A stretch of DNA of 64,000 nt from Anarhynchus alexandrinus. Taxonomy: Eukaryota; Chordata; Aves; Charadriiformes; Charadriidae. The notes under the pieces are model-generated. The model did no database searches. It saw only the letters and a list, made by a program, of their open reading frames with translations, and had not been told where the DNA came from. The translations under genes were made by a program, and so were the position numbers. Shown in pieces: positions 1-12,249 of the stretch (its first letter is position 1; each line of letters begins with the position of its first letter). The stretch spans positions 430,503 through 494,502 of the forward strand of contig VUYV01000021.1 of NCBI GenBank assembly GCA_008711295.1, in the 5' to 3' direction.

Positions 1-3000
1 CTTGGCAACTTCCTCTCAAGTCACCCTAGGATATTTCAAGGCACCCAAGACAAATTCCATCGCATTGATCTTTTTAATGAATTTACACTGACCTGCAGTA
101 TACACATTGTACCAAACTTAAAATATTAGATGACAGAATCTTTATTGATTTCATTCAAATGCTGCTTCTCAGCTGAAATCCAATTACTTTGCCCCTGTGC
201 GTACATTTTCCCCATTAAGGCTGCAAAAACAATGCTGTAAGGCGCTATCTATACGTATGCAGACCAATCTGAAGATTAAAAACAACTTTGCATACTAAAT
301 GCAATATTTCTGACAGAAACAAGGACACATTTTTTTGCTGCTCCAGAATAATGTATGGTTATTAAGATGAATGCAGAAGATACCACAAGAAGCACTGACA
401 CTTGCATTCTTTCTGGTGCATTGCAAATGCAGTAGTTCAAAAAAATCATAACACAAAAAACATCCCAGATGCTCCCCCATCTCCCCAAAAAAGAAAAGAA
501 AAAAAAAAAAAAAAAAAAAGAAAAGATGTATTACTGATTCCATGCTGGTCACAAAATATGGCAAAAATTGGTGACTGATTAGGTCTGCCCTAATTTTGCA
601 CATGCTCTAAATTGTGCTGTCTTGGAGCAGTGTAAGATGCCAAAACAAACCAGCTGAATCTTGTATCTTGGTTCCAGTCTCTTCCTCCAAGGTCCATTAA
701 AGAAATAGTGGCCAGTTCTGAGCCAGAATTTAGTCTCTACTGTGGGCAGAGACCATTTTCTCCTCCCACTTTTCTCCTTTTGCATAGACTGGTTCCACAT
801 CGTAAAGAAGAGGTGGGATGTGGATACTTGCGTGGAAAAGTAGAAAGCAGACCAGATCTTTTGGGGATAAAGAAGGGCTAGAAATCTAAGATCCATGCAC
901 TTGAATCTTATATCCATCTACTTTATTTAATCCCACCATACTCAGTTTTCCCAGTGTAAATCTATATCCTATTATTTCCAAGACTACCCTTACGTTGCCA
1001 TCTGTACTTTGCTGACCTCAACCCTGGTTTAACATCTTCCTGTATTTCTCATGGCTTCCTTTTGTCTCGTTTATTGAATATGCTTCACTCTAAAATAAAA
1101 CTAAAACCAAACCCAGACAACACAACGAGCGCACAGGCTGATTTAGTCTTTGTGTAGATGAACATGGGAATATATTTAAAAGACCATTGAAGTTAGCACC
1201 CGCAGCGTCCTTTGCTGACATCTTTTCCAGATCTCTCCTGCAAGGGTAATTTGCTGCTTTCAGAGATGTTCTGGAAGGTTTTGCATTTCAGCTTTGTCAA
1301 TAGTTTGAATGCCTCCACTTCACTGTTTTTCAGAGGAAGAGATATCTGAAGTCAAGAGAGCGCTTGCTTGCTGCTTTGCCAGCTTTTAACAGCATCTGCT
1401 GTTGGAGCCAGAAGAAAATTTGTGTTCATGCTTATATCCACAGAGGCTCAAGGTTTAGGAACAGGTGTTGACTCTGGTAGGATATTTTCAGTCTCCTTGT
1501 TCTTAAAATTTCTTCACAAGGGTGAAATAACCCTTCGAACATGGCAAGAACCACTTCCTCTTCTGATTATGTGTGAGTGAGATGAGCCGGCTCAAGCGAG
1601 AGCAATTTTCTGAGCATGTCTGAATCTGAGGTTTTAATCTGAACCCGTCAACCTTACCCAGGAAAGATGTCTGGAGTAGTCTCTTTTGGTGAAGATCCTT
1701 TAAGTCTAGGTCCAGCCTAGCGCACATGAGATCAGACGGAAGGGAATAAGCAGTGGAAGAGGAGAAGGACCATATTTTTACTGCTGTGGGAACTGGCTGT
1801 CACGGTGTCAAAGAAATACAAATATTTGTCTAAAGGAAATTGAATTGCTGCTGACGAAGAGATGAATGAATGATGTTTTAAGAGAGAGAAGAGTGATTTT
1901 ACTGATTTGAAGTTAGGCTCAGTGCTGAGAAGCAACCTCAGAGGAAATTAACTACTTTAAGCTTTTAAAAAGCCTATCAAACAAACAGACCTCAACAGAG
2001 CCTTGAATCACATTAATGTTAATTGACAGATGTGCAACACTTGAGAAAAAGATTTGAGGCGTACAGTTATATGTAAAAAATAAGTAACAATGGCTTTGTA
2101 AGAGGTAACTGGAGGTGATTAATTCATACCCTTAAAAAGAGAATTAGTGAGCTGTTTATGTAAGCCAGGGAGATCATTCCTCTACCTTGTGTCTGCTGCT
2201 TTCTTACTTTTGCCTGGCAGGAAATGATCCTTTGAAGACATAACGACTTGTCTAATTTTCTGCATGTTAGAAGTCTCATTAAGTGTAATAAATTATTAAT
2301 GCCAAAGAGATTATGGTAGAGAGCATTTGTTGGATCAGAGCTACAAGTGCTAAGCCCTTCTGGAAAAAGCTGTGGCTTCTCTATGTCTGTACGGTACCAG
2401 TTTACTGTGACTCCAGGCTTCAGAGCCCAATAGCTTTGGGTGTGATAAATAATAACATTTATAAGGACCAGATTAGATGATGAATGCGTAATTTCAGGCA
2501 AACTTAAAATGTTGGGCAAGTCAAATGCTGTTAAACTTCCTTGTCTCTTGAGCTGAATTTTATCTTTTTTTTAAAAAAGAGTTGCACATGTTTTTTCCAA
2601 ATCTCAAATGCGCTTCATATTGTTCGGTAGATGACTTGCACTGCCAAGAGTTGCTGTTATGCAGAATGCACTTTAATTAGGATTTTAATGGATTTCTTAT
2701 GTCACGACTCAGGGTTATAATATGCTGTTTTCTCTGGTGTTTTAGCCTAGTGGTAAAATATTAATACTAAATTTTTAGTAGAAACTGTTCTTTGAAATAT
2801 TTTTTTGTTCTTGCTTTTCTCAGAATAATGGTTTTCGGATGCACAAATATTTCAACTTTATTTAGCTGAGTGTATCAATACATGATAGACGGTGATTGCT
2901 GGAGGGCATTAAAGGACTGAGTTTAGGAAAGACTGTGAAAATTTTTCCAATTATTTTAGTTGGCTTTGCATCCTGCCAGAGCAAATATTTTAAGATACTT

Positions 3001-5106
3001 CTCTTCAGTTCCACATTAACACTAGTGTTATGGCAGGTTCTTAGTAATCTAAGGTATTTTCTTCGTCAAAGTATATGATGCCAAGATGTATGACTAGAAA
3101 GAAGATTTCTTCAATGTGATCATCCATTTATTTTAGTCACAGTGTAGCTCTGAGCAAGCAATACAAATGTATATGTGTTTGAAATATAGGGCGTTTGTTG
3201 TACATATGGAGTCGTTTTTTTGAGATAATGTCTTACTACACCACTACTTCCAAATAATTGACATAACTGTGGATATTTTTTAAGAGAAGGAACAATAGCA
3301 ATAGCAGCTTTACTTACTCAGGAGACAGCTAAAAATCCCACAAGGTTAGAGAGAGGATGCTGATCTGTGCTTGTACTTTTGGTGTAAAGCAGTGTAAAAT
3401 ATGTGGCCTTTGTTTATTCCATTTAGTTTCATTCCTGACTTAAATTCAGGGGGATTGCCAGAAACAACAAAATGCTGCATGACACGGTGGTACCTCTTTT
3501 ACATCTGGGCATGTGCCAATGGCCTGAGGGTTACATCTGCTTTATGTATGAATTTGCACAGTATATTCATCAGAGCCTAATGTGCAGGGTTAGCCTTTAT
3601 ATATTTGTATGAATTATAAAGCAACTGCATAAAATATGTTTCAAAAGCTGCAGGGGAAAAGGGTATAAAAAGGAAAACTGACAATTCTTGTGTCCATCCC
3701 TTTCTTCATGCATTATTTAACATGCCTTCCACTGCCAATATCCATCAGGCTGAAATTCTTCAGGAAAAAACAAAGCTAAAGCTTTGTTTGGAAGACAAAG
3801 AACCTCACAAGTCAGATGATATTTGTCCTGAAGCTGAACGTTCGCCCTCCTAGATGCAAAGCAACATGAGAATAAAGCAAGAAGATTTTTCGTGCCAGCA
3901 GCACCTTCAAGTATTTGAAGGAGTGCTTGGAATCTCTTCCAAAACTGCCCAGCCAGTTCACCCTCCATTCACCCTCACCACTGCCCCCACCATTCACCCT
4001 CATTCCCTATTTACTTTTGATTTCCCTGCGTGAAGTCTTAAAGCAGTGAAGACTTTGAGATGGAGTTTTCAAATGATCATTGGCTGCAGAAGGCCCAAGT
4101 TTTGGCTTCTCTCATGCTTGCAAAACCAGAAAGGCTTTCCACCAAGAAGTTCCTGGGGATTCTCCTCCTGCTCTACCCCTTACTTTGGAGAGGGACTGTA
4201 TGAGAACATATGTGGAGGAAAAAGTGGCTAAGAGCATTTCAAGTTGTCTTCTGGTCAGCTGGGGCTTCTGCAAAGGTTTATTTAGAGAATGTCCTTCTTC
4301 CCCATAGCATCTCTTGTTGTGCTCAGAATGGGCACTAGGGATACCTCAGGGAAAGTCCATTCTTTGACCAGGAAGCTCAAAAACATCAAGTCACTGCAGA
4401 GAATTTCACTTCAGAGGCAGAAAATGTAGGCATTTCCCTTTTGTGTGGTTTGTTGTGGTGTTTTTTTTTTTTTTAATTTCTTTCTTTCTATTTATGTCTT
4501 TTAAATGAAAGCTTAAATCTGCCTCAGCTGGTGAAGTGATCATAAAGTGAACCATGGGAAACAAATTAAGTATTTTCTAATAGCATATTTTAAGACCTGC
4601 AACCAGATAGACCAAGGGCCGTGCAGTCTAACAACATGTTAACAGAGAGAGACTGAATCTTTCATTGCACTGGTACAGTTGAGGTCAGCAGAAAGCAGCG
4701 CAATGTCCTGACATATAAACTCTTTTGTTAAGAAATTGTAGCAAAATTAAGGTTGAAGTGTCAGATTCTGCGCTTGTGTCTGTGTTAGAGCCCCCCGTAT
4801 CTTTGTCACGGACACCTGCTGGGTCTGCGAACGCTCACCCTTGGTTGTACATCAGACCTCAGCCCCAGGTGAGACCTCAGCTTGAGACCAGCACCCCTAC
4901 CCCAGGCCCGCCATGCTCGTGAGGCCTGAAGAAATGGATAGATGCATTCATTACAGCAGAGTCCTGCCGCAGTTAAGGCTGCGCATGATATTCATTTCGA
5001 GAGGTTTATTTGAGTCTTATTATAACCTTGTCAAATATTTGCCATTTACTTTGAAATTGTGCATGCCCATTGTCAGTCAAGGTCACTTTTTTTTTTTTTT
5101 TGTCAG
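1..5106. other. Unique non-coding DNA, no gene recognised
   Basis: No open frame here resembles a family I know. Frames of 60-130 codons exist on both strands, but none has protein-like continuity or convincing splice sites. Two homopolymer tracts stand out: an A-rich tract at 487-524 with 21 uninterrupted A at 499-519, and 14 T at 4461-4474 followed by TTTC repeats. Either could be the decayed tail of an old retroposed copy, but no flanking element is visible. The stretch ends in the T-run that forms the polypyrimidine tract of the exon candidate starting at 5107. Confidence 0.6.
487..524. repeat. A-rich low-complexity tract
   Basis: Mostly A interrupted by single G bases, with 21 consecutive A at 499-519. 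No retroposed body can be recognised on either side, so it is listed only as simple sequence. Homopolymers of this length are prone to length polymorphism and sequencing error. Confidence 0.9.
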
Positions 5107-5275
5107 GAGGTTCGAGCTGTAGCAGATCTTTCCTGTGAAGGAAATGATGTCCCCCTAAACCATCCATGTTATAACAGTGCTAAAAGTAAAGCCTTAGCAA
5201 TTGAAACAGGAAAGCGCCTCATGATTTCGAACAGACACTGTAAATCTGATGGGAACCAAGGGCTGTGGGTTATAG
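5107..5275 (+). other. Candidate internal exon (169 bp), product unknown
   Basis: A run of 14 T (5088-5101) is followed by GTCAG, a strong acceptor-like signal. The segment ends in ATAG followed by GTATGT, a good donor match. Between them one frame stays open for 56 codons plus one base, beginning EVRAVADLSC and ending GLWVI, with cysteines spread through it; the other two frames are closed by stops. I do not recognise the peptide. Read in its only open frame, its phase does not give a continuous frame with the other exon-like segments at 9902 and 25282. It may therefore be an exon of a non-coding transcript, or a chance pairing of splice-like signals. Confidence 0.25.
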
Positions 5276-5492
5276 GTATGTGACCCAATAGCCTGGTGAA
5301 AATCCATTTTGATTTGTCTACTTGTAAGGGTTTTTACATCTCACTTTCAACGCAGATGTTCTTTTTCAGAAGACAGAAAACCTCTTTATCTTTTAAACCA
5401 GTGATGTACCAATATTGAATGAATGTGAGCTCTATTTATGTTTGACTGAATTGCTTTTGTCATGGTCTGATCGATCCTTCCTGAAGCTCACA

Positions 5493-5566
5493 GGAGCCTT
5501 CCAGCTGGCTTTGCTGAACTTTGCACTGTCTTCAGTGCATGACTGCAGTTTGTAAAGGAAGGCTCC
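5493..5566. other. Inverted-repeat structure with nested hairpin
   Basis: GGAGCCTTCC (5493-5502) is matched by its exact reverse complement at 5557-5566. Inside lies a second perfect pair, TGCACTG (5522-5528) and CAGTGCA (5533-5539), with a 4-base loop. The intervening arms (5503-5521 and 5540-5556) pair poorly, so the fold would be an outer stem, a large internal loop and an inner hairpin. A direct similarity also links CCAGCTGGCTTTGCT near 5501 with CCAGAAGGCTTTGCT near 5565. Function is unknown; the large loop argues against a typical microRNA precursor. Confidence 0.4.
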
Positions 5567-8500
5567 AGAAGGCTTTGCTTACCTTAGATATTATTCTCCC
5601 GTTAGATACCCCAAGAGTTATTAATCCACATGACTGTCATGTCATTTTTTTCAAATCCTTGTGCCAAGATTATTATTTATTATAGGTATGGTAATATAAC
5701 AACATTTTGTACTGTAACAAAATTGTTGAAATTGAATGCTTTATTTTTGCAAATACTCTTGACAGATATTGCTGTGCTTGCTATGTGTTTTATTACACAA
5801 ATTAACATCATGTAAAATGATGGAGGGTATAGTTTAGTGACTCCAAATTAATATTTGATTGGTCAGGGACTGTAATCAATGTAAAACTCAGAGGTTTTAA
5901 TCCTGAAATGTTACAACTAAATTCTGATTTTTACCTGTTTCTATTCCATGATTATATTTTAAAATTATTTCTCAGCTGTGGAACAATTATAACTATGTAG
6001 TCATGAAATTCTGTTGTAATAGGTGGTAGCCTGCAGTGCTGAATCTACCTTCTCTTGTGCCTAACAGCTCCATGTTTAACTCACAGCAGTATTTTTTCAT
6101 TTGTCTGTCTGAGGCAGATGTGGATGGGTAACTAATATCATTGAAATATATGAATCCATTTCCATAATTAGTGTCTTGTGAGGATAGATTTGGATTTAAT
6201 GGGGGATTCAAGCGTTAAGTGTCTTGCAAATTGCAATATATTGATTAATACTATCCTCTCAACCAGAACTTAGTTTAACAGCCACCTGTTTCCAAAAAAC
6301 CCAGAAATTCACAACTGGAGTAGCCTAGCATTTAAATTAGAAAAATAAGTGAAGTTAGATGGACGCATAGCAATTAAACTATCCTTGTAAAAGAATATTA
6401 TTGAAGATGTGGTTGGTAAACATTTGGAAATAATTTTGAATATTTTTATGCGGGATGTATTCAGTAATTAGAATTGGCCTTCCAGGTAACTTTTCATACA
6501 GTAGTAATATTATTTCAAAGTGGAAAAGCTGAATTATTAAATGACTTAAGGGCACACTGTTTACCAGATATAATCAAACAGAGTTTAAGAATGAAGAACA
6601 ACCAAGATTTGCTTTTCTGTATAGCTGCTTCCTGCAGTAATCACGCAAGCTTCTAAAACTGAGATCAGAGTATGTGTGCTGGGCAGGGGAAGGTTTGCTT
6701 CCATTGGTCCTCCTTAATTAAATTCTCCATGTATGCTACACTGAAACCATAGTCACCCAAAAGGAGCAAACCTAGACAAAAGGAAAGTAAGAACACCATG
6801 GAATTTAATATCACTCCTGTTTCTCTTGCACTTGCCCATCTAATCTGTTTCTTAGGGAGAATCCAGTAGCAATTATCAGAGGATTATAATTTCTGAAAGA
6901 TGTATGCAGGAGGAAATAAAAATGAATGTTAGTAGCCAGAGCTTGTTTGCTTTTTTGCTGTGGGAATGTCAGTCAAATGTTGGTAGCCTGTTACTCTGTA
7001 ATGAAGCAGTTGCCCAGCTTTCTCACCATCACTTTTGCTATGTATCTCTGTGTCTTGGTTTGCTTTTGGATGGAAGACTTTCTCACCTGTTATTTCATGA
7101 AGTGAGAAAAAAGTCAGAAGAAAATAATTACAGAGGTAGTGCCCTGCCGGGCTATATCCAGTTAATTTATTCATCAGGCTTGTGAGGGCTCCACTGGACC
7201 AGAAGTCCTTTGATGCCCGAGTTTGCTGCTGGAGGACAGTGTCTGGAACAACTTCTATCTGCAACAGATGACAAAATTACTCGCTTCTTTTAACAAGGTG
7301 CCTGCAACTCAAAGTGTCTGTGAAAGGCATGTCTACAAAGTTTATCCATGCCCTTGGACCTGCATAGTTTGGTCTAAAGTGACTGAGTATGAATGACCAA
7401 AATTTCAGAAGTAAAAATATTAAACGTGTCCCTTCTTCTGTTTTATTAAAAGCACACAAGAAAGAGGTCTGAAAACAGCTGGAGAATTGAATTTCAAAAT
7501 ACTTTCCTATCTAAACAGGATAAAGAAGCAAGTGTGTGGTGTGTACAAAGTCTGCAGTAATTGGCTCAGAGCTGTAATTCTCCGTAAGCAGTGACTGAGT
7601 CTCCCCTTCTGGGGACTGCAGAGCAGTGATTGCCTTCCCCTTGCAGACTACTGGCCTCGTACACTTTATCTGATTGTCAGGAGAAAAAGAAAAGGAGAAA
7701 GAATTGCAAGGGGAAACTAATATTTCCCAGATATAGGGATTTCTGTGTCCTTTCATGCCCTGAACTTTATCTTTACTGCTACACTGTCTGTGGTCCTGTT
7801 GCTAACTACTGCCCGTCAAAGTTCATGCATGGTCACAGCTTTCTTGGACTGTCTGTCACCTCACACTGGGAAATGCCTTCTCCTGTTCTGCTATCAGCCA
7901 ACTCTGAACTGTTATTGAAAATCATTCTTCAGCATCTTTGTGCCTTTTCCAGAAGTTCAGAAGACAAGTATTGGTGTCTTTCTGCACATTTTGCAATTTG
8001 CACAGAAAACCACAGTTTTACATCTTGGTACCTGCAGCTCAGGAATCAAGGACATAGACAGCTATTGAAAAGTGTCACAGGTAGTGTGGTAAGCATGCAA
8101 TGGAAAAGAGTGTCTGCCCCAACCACAAAGATCCTCCTGGTATTGTTACAGAGAATATTAAACTAAACTGAAAACGTTGCCCAAACCACAGGCATTTGTG
8201 AATCTGCTTGGGTATTAGCCTTAGATGTGAAGGTGACGTTATTGGGGTTGTAGAGGCAGGGAAAAAAAGAGGAACAGCACAGGACACTCCAGTTAGACCC
8301 TTCACAAACATTGGTACAGCCCTGAGAAAAACGTGAAGAGGGGGCATGCATGCTTTTTGTCCAGATGGAGTTCGAGAGAGGCTGGAAGCCCAAGGAGAAA
8401 AGCTCTCCCCTCTGATTCTTCTTGCAGCTCAGGAACCAGGCTTTGCCTCCCTCTCACAGAGAAACAGCTCTGCATCAGTGAGATCAAACTCCATCCTAAG

Positions 8501-9901
8501 CTGCTTCTCCTGATGAAAAAGAAAAGGTTGTTCAACAGCTGCTTAGATTTAGGCGGACAATATTACCCTTTTGCATGTACAGTCCTAAATATGTACGTGC
8601 AATTGAACTATGTGAATGCAGTGGCAAAGAACTAAAGCCTGTCTCCTAGTGTTGGGCAGGACTGCTATTAGCTAAAACCATCCTTGGCACTCTCCTGCAT
8701 CTCTCTACCTCGTTGCTGAGTCTCAGCTCTGAACTTTGCCTTTGACCCTTCCTGTCTGGTCCTCATACAAGTGTGAAGAAAAAGTACGTACCCGTTTTTT
8801 CTTAGGAACACATCAGGAACGTACTGTTTTCGGTTAAAACATTATGGCCCCCACCCCTTATATAAGGCTTTTCTTTTCTGGCTTGGATATGATCAGCCAG
8901 TGGAACTTCATCCATAAGAAAAGTAATAAATTTACCAGGAAAGCTCATTAGTTTAATTTATTCTGATTAAATACAAGGACTGTTCACTTCCCTGTTTCAT
9001 CAAGGATTATAATCAAGATTTTAAACGTGGCCAGAAGGGACATTTCAGCTAGTGATTCAGTCTGTAAGACAGAAAGCAGGTTTTGTATAGGAAAATATAG
9101 TTAAATATGCAAGCACAGTATGCCTGTGTGTGAATTTGAAATACGGTTGCATAAGGACCTATACATTTAACATGAAAAATTTCTAGGAGGGATTCATTTG
9201 GGCGTGGGGGTTGAACACCAGTATTTTTCCTCTCATTAGTAGTGAGTTTTACATACAATCTTTTAATAGGAATATGAGGAAAATAAACAGTTAATTATTT
9301 GTGATCCAGAACTGACTGGACAGAGTGCTGGGTTTTAGGTAAGAATTTTTTGTGTATTTCTTGAATGACCTAAAACATTTCCAAAAACAAATTAACATTT
9401 TGAGGGACCTTTCACATAGCAGTTCAACTAGCAAACAATCACCTCTCCTAAAATCACTGCTTATAGTGCCCGTGACTCAGCGTGTGTTTTCCAGCAGTGA
9501 GTCGTGAGAGAAATGATCCATTGAAGGCTTAGACCAGCATCCTTCTTCCTTACTCTGTCCTTATCCATTCCCTGAACCTGTGGGCTGGATTCACTCATGC
9601 TTTTGTCCTATCTTCCTATTCCTCCTCTTTTCCATAAAACTTTCCCAAAGTAATTTCTGATTCTAAATTTCTAATTCCACCCCTGTGGGTGGAAGCTATC
9701 AGTGAGGCAGCTGTATGCCAAGGACCGGTGTTTTACCAATTGCTTGTGCATTTCTGTAGAATAATAAAGGATATGCAGGAATTGCCAGAATGAATCAGAC
9801 CCATGATTTCTCTAATCCACCATCCTCTGACCTCAGATATATATTCCTCTGAACCATATAAATTCTCTTTACTAGTTTCCTGTTTTTTTCCTCTTTTTTA
9901 G
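5567..9901. other. Unique non-coding DNA, no gene recognised
   Basis: The longest open frame here (7630-8166, plus, 178 codons) has no recognisable domain and no convincing start or splice context, so it is not called as a gene. No CR1 tail, microsatellite or RNA gene was seen. The end of this stretch (9880-9901) is a pyrimidine-rich tract finishing in TTTTTTAG, which introduces the exon-like segment at 9902. Confidence 0.6.
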
Positions 9902-9994
9902 AGGTTGATTTTGCCTAGTCTGTCAAAGCATGGAAACAAAGATGTAGTAGCAGAATACAACAGGATTTCAGCTGAACGAGAAACATATTTCTAG
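9902..9994 (+). other. Candidate terminal exon-like segment, product unknown
   Basis: A long pyrimidine tract (about 9876-9899) ends in TAG at 9901. The following frame is open for 30 codons, begins RLILPSLSKHG, ends RISAERETYF, and stops at TAG 9992-9994. Pairing a strong acceptor with an immediately open frame is the pattern of a last coding exon, but 30 codons is short enough to arise by chance. The peptide is not recognised. If it were spliced from the 5107-5275 segment in that segment's open frame, the reading would stop after only a few codons, so the two do not support each other as coding exons. Confidence 0.15.
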
Positions 9995-12183
9995 GCTGTT
10001 CCGTCTTCATAAATAAATGCATGAAATGGGATATCTGCTGAAGCCTGAATTGTATAATGAATAGTGCACAACACTCCTTCCACTTATAAAGCTAGTTTGG
10101 GCACTTACCACCAGTGAGTGTATAAGCACAAGGTCATTCAGAAAACACAAAGCAAAAGAAGCACAGAAAGCAACGTTACTATGGGATTTGAGGTAAACCT
10201 GTAAAACTCAAAGCATGTTTCCAAAGTTGAAAATAAGATTTAACCATATTTAAATAAGAGAAAAATACAGTAGAGAAAAATTTAATTACTTGTTGAATGT
10301 CACTCAAGAGGACTTAAGACTTAAAATGAGCAAAATTTGAAGAAAATACCCATATGGAAAGAAAGGATATATTACATTTTTTATCAAATGGAGCATATTA
10401 TACATCATTTGTGTTGCAGAGGAGAGCTGGCAAACTAAAATCCAAAAAAATAGCAGTTTGCTGGAAAATGCCAGTTTGTTAAAACGAAAATTTGGAGGGC
10501 TAACTTAAACCCCTGCTTCATCAAAGCTGAAATTTTTGTTCTAAACTCAACCGATGTCCCCAGCTACCTACTAACTTGGTGATTAGGCTACCTGGGAATG
10601 GGACTTCAGGTGCAAATCCTTCCCTTCTGCTGTCTGCTTTGGGCTGGGGGCTTCCATACAAGTGCGACACAGCCTGAGGAAACCATTTTCCGTGGACGTC
10701 TGGGACTGGAATGAAGTGGCCGCTGCTGCAGAGGTGACTTCTGGGCAGCCAAGAGCAGCGTCATTGCACTGGCCCCCTGTCTCAGCAGACCCCTGTGCCC
10801 TGCAGCAGTGTTCGGGGTGGCCTGCCATAGGGTCTGAGGACATGCTGCCCATCCTTCCGTGTGACCAGCTCTACTATATGTTTCTGCTTGGACTATACAA
10901 CTTCAGTAGCAGGTCCTGTACTCTGCCTCAGGCCCTCAGGGCTGGGAAATGTGGTTGCATTACTGTGGGCTTTTTATCACACGGAGCCAGGTGGCATGCC
11001 TTCTACTGCCATTAAAATGCAATTCTCTTCAACAGATCCTTGCATGTATGCAGGGGCTGCCACACTAGGTCATTTGCAAGTCCTGCCACCATCTGGGATT
11101 TATGTTGAGTGTTATTCAAATGATACATGGTACAGCCTCAGGAAAATAATGGCAGTGAAGAGAATGTACATTGAATGCATTCATCGACCCTATTCCATCT
11201 GAAGAAATGCAGTCATTCCCAGACACATTTTTTCTATTGCCTAGGAGGAAAAAGAGAATCCATTAGACTCTTCTGATTATAGATTTTTAAAAATAATGAT
11301 TGTTAAAAAGGAATTGTGTGCATTAAAGTTCATTTTACAAGAAAGAGAGAAAGTGTCATGAACGTATTGGTGGATTATTTTCAGGTTTGGGCCCATGTAT
11401 CTGACTGATTAAAGAAAGCTTGAGTTCTTCAGGCAGTCTCACATGTGATGAGGCAGTTGTTATGGCAACAATACATTTTTTATGAGTTATAATAATGACA
11501 GAGCAACATCTTTTAAATTATCAGGATTTAAAGTTACAGCTGCTTTGTTTTGTCTTCCATACACCCCTTGAAAATACTGAAATATTTTCATGACTGTGTG
11601 GTACCATCTGTATGCTTTTCCTGAGTATGTAAAAAAAAGGAGCTTTAAGAAGGGGCATACATTAAGCCAATAACAACTTTCTTTGTGCCTCATGAATATT
11701 CCTTTTTCTATCCCCTCTGTGATTGCTTTTTACTACTTTTTTAAGCAGATATGTTTCTCACATGCAGTCTGACAGACTTAAGTGTAGCCAAAGTGCTGGA
11801 AGGATTGCTAGGTGTTCCCAAATTAATATTGCTTTCAGTACCTTTCAGTTAAGCTTGAAGGTAGCAGTGTTTTGGGATGCTTCTGAGAAGTTCAGGAAGC
11901 AACGGACTTCAGTGATCCTCGTGACTCTCATAGATATCCCTGCTGGAAAGATTTGATCTGAGGTGTATTCCTCAGTGCAGCCTGCCAGGATGCGGTGCAC
12001 GTGCACCTGCTCTGACCATGAGCGCTGCTCTCACCAGAAGTCCTGAGGATACTGCAGGAGTGCAAAGACAGACTTTTTCCCAAGAGAAGAAGGAGCTTTG
12101 TCCTTTTCAATAGAGAGAGAAAAGGAGTTACATTCACACATAACTTGCATTTGTCACTACTCATGTAGGAGGTAGAAATATCA
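9995..12183. other. Unique non-coding DNA, no gene recognised
   Basis: Open frames up to 117 codons (10662-11015, plus) lie in a moderately G+C-rich patch and show no known domain. The patch 10610-11010 is richer in G+C than its surroundings but has few CpG. A 14-bp perfect palindrome at 11994-12007 is listed separately. Nothing else stands out. Confidence 0.6.
11994..12007. repeat. 14-bp perfect palindrome with CACGTG core
   Basis: GGTGCACGTGCACC is its own reverse complement. The core CACGTG is the canonical E-box bound by bHLH-ZIP factors such as USF or MYC/MAX family members (established knowledge of the motif). Whether it is bound here cannot be seen from sequence, and no promoter is recognisable next to it. 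Confidence 0.85.
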
Positions 12184-12249
12184 GAGAATCATAGGATGGT
12201 TTAGGTTAGAAGGGACCTTGAAGATCATCTAGTTCCAACCCCCCTGCCG
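12184..12249 (-). mobile_element. CR1 LINE 3'-end fragment
   Basis: The segment is the reverse complement of the CR1 3' end. It starts with AGAATCATAGGATGG, continues with AAGGGACCTTGAAGATCAT, and reaches the C-rich GTTCCAACCCCCCTGCC. Only the last ~66 bp of the element is present: similarity stops after CCCCTGCC. This is a severe 5' truncation, as usual for CR1. It contains no coding sequence. Confidence 0.9.

Noticed and set aside
7630..8166. 178-codon plus-strand open frame
   Set aside because: No domain, start context or splice support; overlapping frames on the other strand are similar in length, so chance is likely.
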